DNA of 29,713 nt from an uncultured bacterium (lineage in GTDB: Bacteria > Actinomycetota > Coriobacteriia > Coriobacteriales > Coriobacteriaceae), in contig CAJMRD010000013.1 in the NCBI GenBank assembly GCA_905215725.1, positions 1 to 29,713 of the forward strand, given 5' to 3'. The notes under the pieces are model-generated. The model had not been told where the DNA came from and ran no database searches. It worked only from the letters and a program-made list of their open reading frames with translations. The position numbers were made by a program, and so were the translations under genes. Of the stretch, positions 25,660 through 29,713 are shown in pieces (positions within the stretch are counted from its first letter, which is position 1; each line of letters opens with the position of its first letter).

Positions 25660-26733
25660 ATGTCATTTCTTGCCTGCGGACCCACGGCTTTTCAGTACTA
25701 TCGCATCCCGCCCCAAATACTGGGACTCTATCCAGCAATCCTGCCGCCCGACCATGACCATCGCTTGGTGCATTACTCAAAACAACCGGTATTTAAAGAC
25801 TTGCTCGGCACACCAGTTTGGAGATCCGTGAGTGAAAGGAAACAGCGCGCGAACGGAAAGCTATTTCATAGCCGTCTGCTAACCCAAGAGCCGCCTCCTG
25901 GGTCGTTTAGACAGACTGAACATGGATTTGATGTCACTTCACCGGAGTTCACGCTGCTCAGCCTTGCCACGCAGGTCTCACGCAACCAGTTACTCATGGC
26001 GTGCTACGAGATGTGCGGCTCCTTTGCAGTGTTTAAGCCCTGCGAGCGAACGCAACAACAACTCGATGAAGCTATTTCGCTTAAGTTCATTCCACCCAAC
26101 TGCGGGTGGGAGCGAGTTAACGACACCAAGGGCAATGACACCAACTTGTGGAAGCGCACGCCGCTTCTTACCGCAACGGATATCGCCGCGTTCGCCAAGC
26201 AAGCCGCAGGCCTGCGCGGCGTCAAACAACTGCGCTGGGCGGCCGAGCACATGACGGGGCAGGCCGCCTCGCCCTTCGAAGTACAGACCTCCATGCTTAT
26301 CTCGCTCCCCCGCGACGAGGGCGGCCAGGGCATCGAGATCGCCAACAACGCGCGCATCCCGCTCAGTGAAGCCGCACGTTCACTGTATGACAAAACCTGC
26401 TGCTACGCCGACATCCTCATCGAAAGCGCCACCGACAGCATGGGCGTCATCTTGGAATGCCAAGGCCGCTCCGCCCATGACAGCGAAGCCGCAAGCCTCT
26501 CCGATGCCGAGCGCGCCACCGCACTCACAAGCATGGGCTACGACGTCATCCAAATTACCTATGACCAGATCAAGGAGAAAAAGAGCTTCGACCACATAGC
26601 TGAGCTCATCCATAAAAAGGCGGGGCTCCCCTACATCCCAAAGACCAGTCAGGAACGCATTGCCGAAGATACCTTACGGCAAGAGCTACTTGTCGATTGG
26701 GTTGAGCTATTCACTGCCAGGCCGGCCAGCTAG
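25660..26733 (+). CDS. AbiEi-like protein with C-terminal DUF559/PD-(D/E)XK-like domain
   Basis: The 357-residue product resembles actinobacterial proteins annotated as type IV AbiEi-like. The N-terminus CGPTAFQYYRIPPQ recalls the conserved start of coriobacterial members. HGFDVTSPEFTLLSLA matches the segment that links to the nuclease-like domain. The C-terminal part has YADILIE followed by VILECQGRSAHD and DAERATALTSMGYDVIQITYDQI, the shape of a DUF559/Vsr-like fold. The usual charged residue after E-x is Q, so catalysis is uncertain. No AbiEii nucleotidyltransferase partner is adjacent. The ribosome site is weak, so the exact start is unsure. Function is unproven; defence or a relic of it is plausible. 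Confidence 0.6.
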   Translation: MSFLACGPTAFQYYRIPPQILGLYPAILPPDHDHRLVHYSKQPVFKDLLGTPVWRSVSERKQRANGKLFHSRLLTQEPPPGSFRQTEHGFDVTSPEFTLLSLATQVSRNQLLMACYEMCGSFAVFKPCERTQQQLDEAISLKFIPPNCGWERVNDTKGNDTNLWKRTPLLTATDIAAFAKQAAGLRGVKQLRWAAEHMTGQAASPFEVQTSMLISLPRDEGGQGIEIANNARIPLSEAARSLYDKTCCYADILIESATDSMGVILECQGRSAHDSEAASLSDAERATALTSMGYDVIQITYDQIKEKKSFDHIAELIHKKAGLPYIPKTSQERIAEDTLRQELLVDWVELFTARPAS

Positions 26734-27578
26734 CAGCTAGCAATCAGGGGCAGCGCAGGCACATCGGGCGATTCGACACGGGCGGCAAAGCCCGCCTCGG
26801 TCAGCTCGATGACCTCGGTAAACGTTGCATCGAAAAACTCCTCGGTTAGCAAGCGATACGGCGGATGATCGGGCTCGCCGGGGTTTTCGCGTACAATCTC
26901 GTGCATAACGCCAATGGTCTTGAGCACATACTCCTTATGGATGGGATACTGACCAAAACGGGTCGCCGCAGTATACAGGCGATCGGTCGCGCGCGGAATC
27001 GAAACGATGCCGAGTGTCTTGCCAAACCAGTCAAAGTCGCCTTGCTTTTTAATGCGGAATTCCTCGCACGGTTTGCCGCCGTGCGCCTCCAGGTACTGAT
27101 TCACGCGCGTATTCCACACGGTATCGGCCACGAGGTGAGACCAAACGCCCAGCGTCAGATCGAGCAGCGACTGCGCCACGTCATCGGGCGCGAGCGAAAG
27201 CTCGCTAGCACCGGGACCGGCAACCGGCTCGGCATCCTTGTAGCGTTGGGGATAATGCACCCGATTGAGTCGCTCGCGCTCCTCGACAATCGAGGTCGCG
27301 TCAGCCGGCGTACCAACAGGCGCCCCTTTGAGCAACGGTGCCACATAGGTATCCCAGAACTCGTGCTCACGCGGCTTAGGGATAGGCTCGGGCTTGGCAA
27401 AGTGCGTAATGCGGTACGGGATGGGATCGGCGATGCCAGGGACCATATAGCCCACGAAAATATCCGGAACCACGCAGCCAAACAAAAAGGCATTGCGGTC
27501 GCGCACGCTCTTGGCAAGCGCACCGGTGCGCTCCAGCAAACGCTCCGTCTGAGCGATATGAATGTTCCAGCTTGGCAT
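26730..27578 (-). CDS. Zinc-dependent phospholipase C-like protein
   Basis: The 282-residue product begins MPSWNIHIAQTERLLERTG, with a conserved His-rich start. The segments FLFGCVVPDIFVGYMVPG, YRITHFAKPEP and TLGVWSHLVADTVWN carry the His and Asp residues expected to bind zinc in this phospholipase C/P1-nuclease-like group. No signal peptide is visible, so it is probably cytoplasmic despite the family name, and phospholipase activity is unproven. The ATG at 27578 is preferred because GGGGGTGG precedes it; an upstream ATG at 27590 lies before that site. Its stop shares CTAG with the convergent AbiEi-like gene. Confidence 0.8.
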   Translation of the reverse strand: MPSWNIHIAQTERLLERTGALAKSVRDRNAFLFGCVVPDIFVGYMVPGIADPIPYRITHFAKPEPIPKPREHEFWDTYVAPLLKGAPVGTPADATSIVEERERLNRVHYPQRYKDAEPVAGPGASELSLAPDDVAQSLLDLTLGVWSHLVADTVWNTRVNQYLEAHGGKPCEEFRIKKQGDFDWFGKTLGIVSIPRATDRLYTAATRFGQYPIHKEYVLKTIGVMHEIVRENPGEPDHPPYRLLTEEFFDATFTEVIELTEAGFAARVESPDVPALPLIASC

Positions 27579-27622
27579 AGCCACCCCCATAAAAAACCTG
27601 GATAACTATACCATCACGGCAA

Positions 27623-27638
27623 AGCCGCGCGGGCGGCT
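27623..27638 (-). terminator. Weak hairpin after cbiO
   Basis: AGCCGC (27623-27628) pairs with GCGGCT (27633-27638). The following tract on the minus strand is only TTT, so termination is doubtful. Confidence 0.25.
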
Positions 27639-27658
27639 ACGCACGCTCTACGCAGCAA

Positions 27659-28414
27659 CTAGTCCGTAGCACCGCTTTCGGTTCCATACGACGACGAAGG
27701 CGCCTCGACCACATGGTGATATCGATCGATATAGATTGCACGGGCACCCAGGCGTCGCACCAAATCCTGGTGATGTGTGCTCATCAAGACCGTCTTACCC
27801 GCCGCGACGTAGGCCAGCAAGAAGTTGACCACGATGTCGCATGAATCCTCGTCGAGCCCATTGGTAGGCTCGTCAAGAACCAAGATATCCGGGTTCATCG
27901 ACACCACCGCAGCCAGCGCAACGCGCTTCTTTTGCCCGCCCGAGAGCTGATAGGGAGAGGCGTCGGCAAGGTCGGCAACCTGGAACAACCCCATGGCATC
28001 GCTCACGCGGCGCTCGAGCTCGTCTGCCGGCAGCCCCATCTGCGCGGGACCAAAAGCAACTTCCTCGCCCACCGTGGCGCAAAACAGCTGGGCATCGGCG
28101 TTTTGGAATACGAAGCCCACACGCTGGTGGAACTTCTGAGCAGCAGCAGAATCCTTCAGATACGCCGCATCGATCACATGCCCGTCGAACAGGTATGCCC
28201 CTGCGTCCGCGAGCTCAAGGCCGTTGATAAGGCGCATGATCGTCGTCTTGCCGCAGCCGTTGGGACCGAGCAGGGCAACGAGTTCACCACGATCGACCTG
28301 CAGCGACACACCATCGACAACCGTATGCCCCGCATAGGAGAACACCACGTCGCGCAGCTCGATGAGCGGCATGGCCTCGGCGCGCGCGCCGTTCGTGCCC
28401 GCCGCACTATTCAT
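27659..28414 (-). CDS. cbiO: Cobalt/nickel ECF transporter ATP-binding protein
   Basis: The 251-residue ATPase powers the ECF transporter with CbiM and CbiQ. Walker A GPNGCGKT is at residues 50-57. FVFQNADAQLF is the Q-loop of CbiO-type proteins, LSGGQKKR is the ABC signature, and ILVLDEPTNGLD is Walker B with catalytic Glu. STHHQD holds the H-loop. The start is uncertain: ATG at 28414 (MNSAAG), 28450 (MQIGKG) and 28372 (MPLIEL) are in frame, none with a well-spaced ribosome site. It follows cbiQ by 22-58 nt in the same operon. The substrate is assigned from the cbiM-type partner. Confidence 0.9.
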   Translation of the reverse strand: MNSAAGTNGARAEAMPLIELRDVVFSYAGHTVVDGVSLQVDRGELVALLGPNGCGKTTIMRLINGLELADAGAYLFDGHVIDAAYLKDSAAAQKFHQRVGFVFQNADAQLFCATVGEEVAFGPAQMGLPADELERRVSDAMGLFQVADLADASPYQLSGGQKKRVALAAVVSMNPDILVLDEPTNGLDEDSCDIVVNFLLAYVAAGKTVLMSTHHQDLVRRLGARAIYIDRYHHVVEAPSSSYGTESGATD

Positions 28415-28472
28415 ATCGATCGTCAAAACGTCGCCCTTCCCTATTTGCATCCCCAGTCGAAACCAGCAGCGT

Positions 28473-29309
28473 CTACAGCACGGCGCACAACACTGCCAGC
28501 AGCGCCACGCCGGCCGCATAGACCGCATCGCGCCAGCCAAACCCGACACGCGCGGGCGCCGGATACGCACCGGCAAAGCCGCGGCAAAGCATAGCCTCGT
28601 CCATCGCGCGGCTGCATTCCATCGCCTTGATAAACGTCATGCCCATGATACCCGCCAGCGAGTCGGTGCGCGAAAAACCCGCAGGCGCACGACCCACGCT
28701 GCGCAGCATGACCGATTCGCACAGATTGTGCGCCGTGCGACCCAGCACCTCGATGTGCTTGAGCGCCATATCAAACGTAAAGATAACTTCGTCGGGTAGA
28801 TGCAGCATCTTGAGCGACGCCGACATGCGGCTCCACGTGAGGGTCCACGAAACGCCCAGCACTAGCGACACATTAATGAAGGTCTTGAGCGCAATCTTGA
28901 GCATGGCGCCCGCGGCAGAAGCGTCCAGCAGCAAGGCGGGCAGCGCCAGAACCACCGCGAGCCCCGCAGCGCCAAGCGCCGGCACAAAGGTTGCCCGCAG
29001 TCCGCGTACGGGGCGCACGGCAACGAGCACCAGTGCGATAGCCGCCATCAGCATGAGGTACAGCGGGCTCTGCGTCAGACACACGCACAGGACGCAAACG
29101 AACATCCCCACCAGGCGCACCGGAGCCGAAACGCAAGAAAGGGCGCGGTCGACCATCGACCCGCCCTCGTGCGCGCCTCCACCCAGGCGAACCCGCTCAA
29201 GCAGGCTCGCCAGGTGCAGGACATTCTTTTGCATCACTCGATGCCGAACCCCCGCGGGCTCGTATCGCTCCTCGGCCGCAAGCCAGCTAGGCAGCTTGGC
29301 TATTGCCAT
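28473..29309 (-). CDS. cbiQ: Cobalt/nickel ECF transporter transmembrane component
   Basis: The 278-residue protein is the T component that couples ATP hydrolysis by CbiO to the substrate-binding subunit. About five or six membrane helices run from residue 65 onwards. The C-terminal coupling region contains RSVGRAPAGF and MECSRAMDEAMLCRGF, the short Ala-Arg-Gly-type helices that contact the ATPase. The ATG at 29309 (MAIAKLPSW) is chosen because AAGGA lies upstream; the frame also has GTG at 29315. It overlaps the end of the cbiM-type gene by 23 nt, so translation is coupled. Confidence 0.92.
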   Translation of the reverse strand: MAIAKLPSWLAAEERYEPAGVRHRVMQKNVLHLASLLERVRLGGGAHEGGSMVDRALSCVSAPVRLVGMFVCVLCVCLTQSPLYLMLMAAIALVLVAVRPVRGLRATFVPALGAAGLAVVLALPALLLDASAAGAMLKIALKTFINVSLVLGVSWTLTWSRMSASLKMLHLPDEVIFTFDMALKHIEVLGRTAHNLCESVMLRSVGRAPAGFSRTDSLAGIMGMTFIKAMECSRAMDEAMLCRGFAGAYPAPARVGFGWRDAVYAAGVALLAVLCAVL

Positions 29310-29713
29310 GAGCACCGCTTTCCTTGACCGTCAGCGAAATCAGACGGAATGCGATGGTGAGCACCGCCACGCCAATCACGCCCGAAAGAATATACATCGC
29401 GGCCTGGCCGGCAAAGCCAAGACCCTGCTCCTCGGAATAGGCCTGCAGATAATCGCCCGTGGGCAGAGCGTCGGCAAAGGTCGGGGTATCGAGGCCGACC
29501 GAAGTCTGCAGACTGTTGTCACCAGCCTCCTGAACGGCGGTCGCGGCGCCCTCGGCGTCCCACTCACCCCAGGCGTCACCCGTGGCCAGCAGGCCCAGCG
29601 GCGTGGCCACGACAAGCACGGCAACCAGGATGAGTGTGGGGACCAGCGAGGTCTTCTTGGCAGCAGCGCCCTCGGCAGCATCGGTCAGGCCGCGCTTGAC
29701 GGCGATGGCGGTG
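29287..29713 (-). CDS. cbiM: CbiM-CbiN (PDGLE) fusion, C-terminal part (truncated by window edge)
   Basis: The frame is open to the right edge, giving 141 residues without a start. It begins TAIAVKRGLTDAAEG, which would be the end of the CbiM substrate-binding part. LVPTLILVAVLVVATPLGLLATGDAWGEWD follows, typical of the CbiN/PDGLE module that accompanies CbiM or NikM. A second membrane helix near the end (MYILSGVIGVAVLTIAFRLI) completes the two-helix module. Order cbiM(N)-cbiQ-cbiO fits a cobalt or nickel importer. Any cobalamin or nickel control element would lie beyond the window. Confidence 0.82.
   Translation of the reverse strand, partial: TAIAVKRGLTDAAEGAAAKKTSLVPTLILVAVLVVATPLGLLATGDAWGEWDAEGAATAVQEAGDNSLQTSVGLDTPTFADALPTGDYLQAYSEEQGLGFAGQAAMYILSGVIGVAVLTIAFRLISLTVKESGAHGNSQAA

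Overview
The window looks like two unrelated bacterial genomes joined in one contig. Bases 1 to about 10,880 read like a Clostridia-type Bacillota genome: uxuA/uxuB hexuronate genes, near-consensus housekeeping promoters with 17-nt spacers, strong AGGAGG-type ribosome sites, and a TetR/MMPL/lipoprotein cluster. Bases from about 10,925 to the end read like a coriobacterial, Collinsella-like actinobacterial genome: the tilS-hpt-ftsH cluster, Hsp20, a coriobacterial AbiEi-like protein, a zinc-dependent phospholipase C-like protein, and cbiMN-cbiQ-cbiO. The join lies inside one open reading frame (10293-11621 minus). That frame starts as a complete-looking PHP-domain phosphohydrolase and ends as the C-terminal half of nicotinate phosphoribosyltransferase. 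An assembly chimera at a short shared stretch is the simplest explanation. Organism names are inferred from protein style, not from a search.

Left part. A uxuA-uxuB operon (minus strand, uxuB cut by the window edge) is divergent from a membrane-anchored TPR protein. Then come a tRNA-Lys(CTT) with its own promoter and terminator, and a TetR-family repressor divergent from an MMPL/RND-type exporter and a long coiled-coil lipoprotein. The two divergent promoters share a 15-bp palindrome covering both -35 boxes, so the repressor probably controls itself and the exporter. A MATE exporter with a roughly 120-nt leader follows and converges on recX, which overlaps the end of the pncB fragment by one base.

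Right part. The PHP gene, a class I/II aminotransferase and the tilS, hpt, ftsH series all run on the minus strand. A 24-bp perfect inverted repeat sits between the aminotransferase and ftsH. A WalJ/YycJ-like metallo-beta-lactamase protein runs divergently from tilS and converges on hsp20. A small tail-anchored protein and an IS200-type insertion sequence precede a P2-type Ca2+ ATPase (minus). The ATPase has a possible ribosome-site-hiding hairpin in its leader and a large two-part hairpin after its stop. It is divergent from pyruvate kinase. The last part holds the AbiEi/DUF559-like protein, the phospholipase C-like protein (the two stop codons share CTAG), and a cobalt/nickel ECF transporter operon cut by the right edge.

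Most genes are ordinary. The points that deserve attention are the chimeric reading frame, the TetR-MMPL-lipoprotein module with its compact regulatory region, the structured RNA candidates around the Ca2+ ATPase, the 24-bp palindrome, and the AbiEi-like orphan with its odd upstream DNA.
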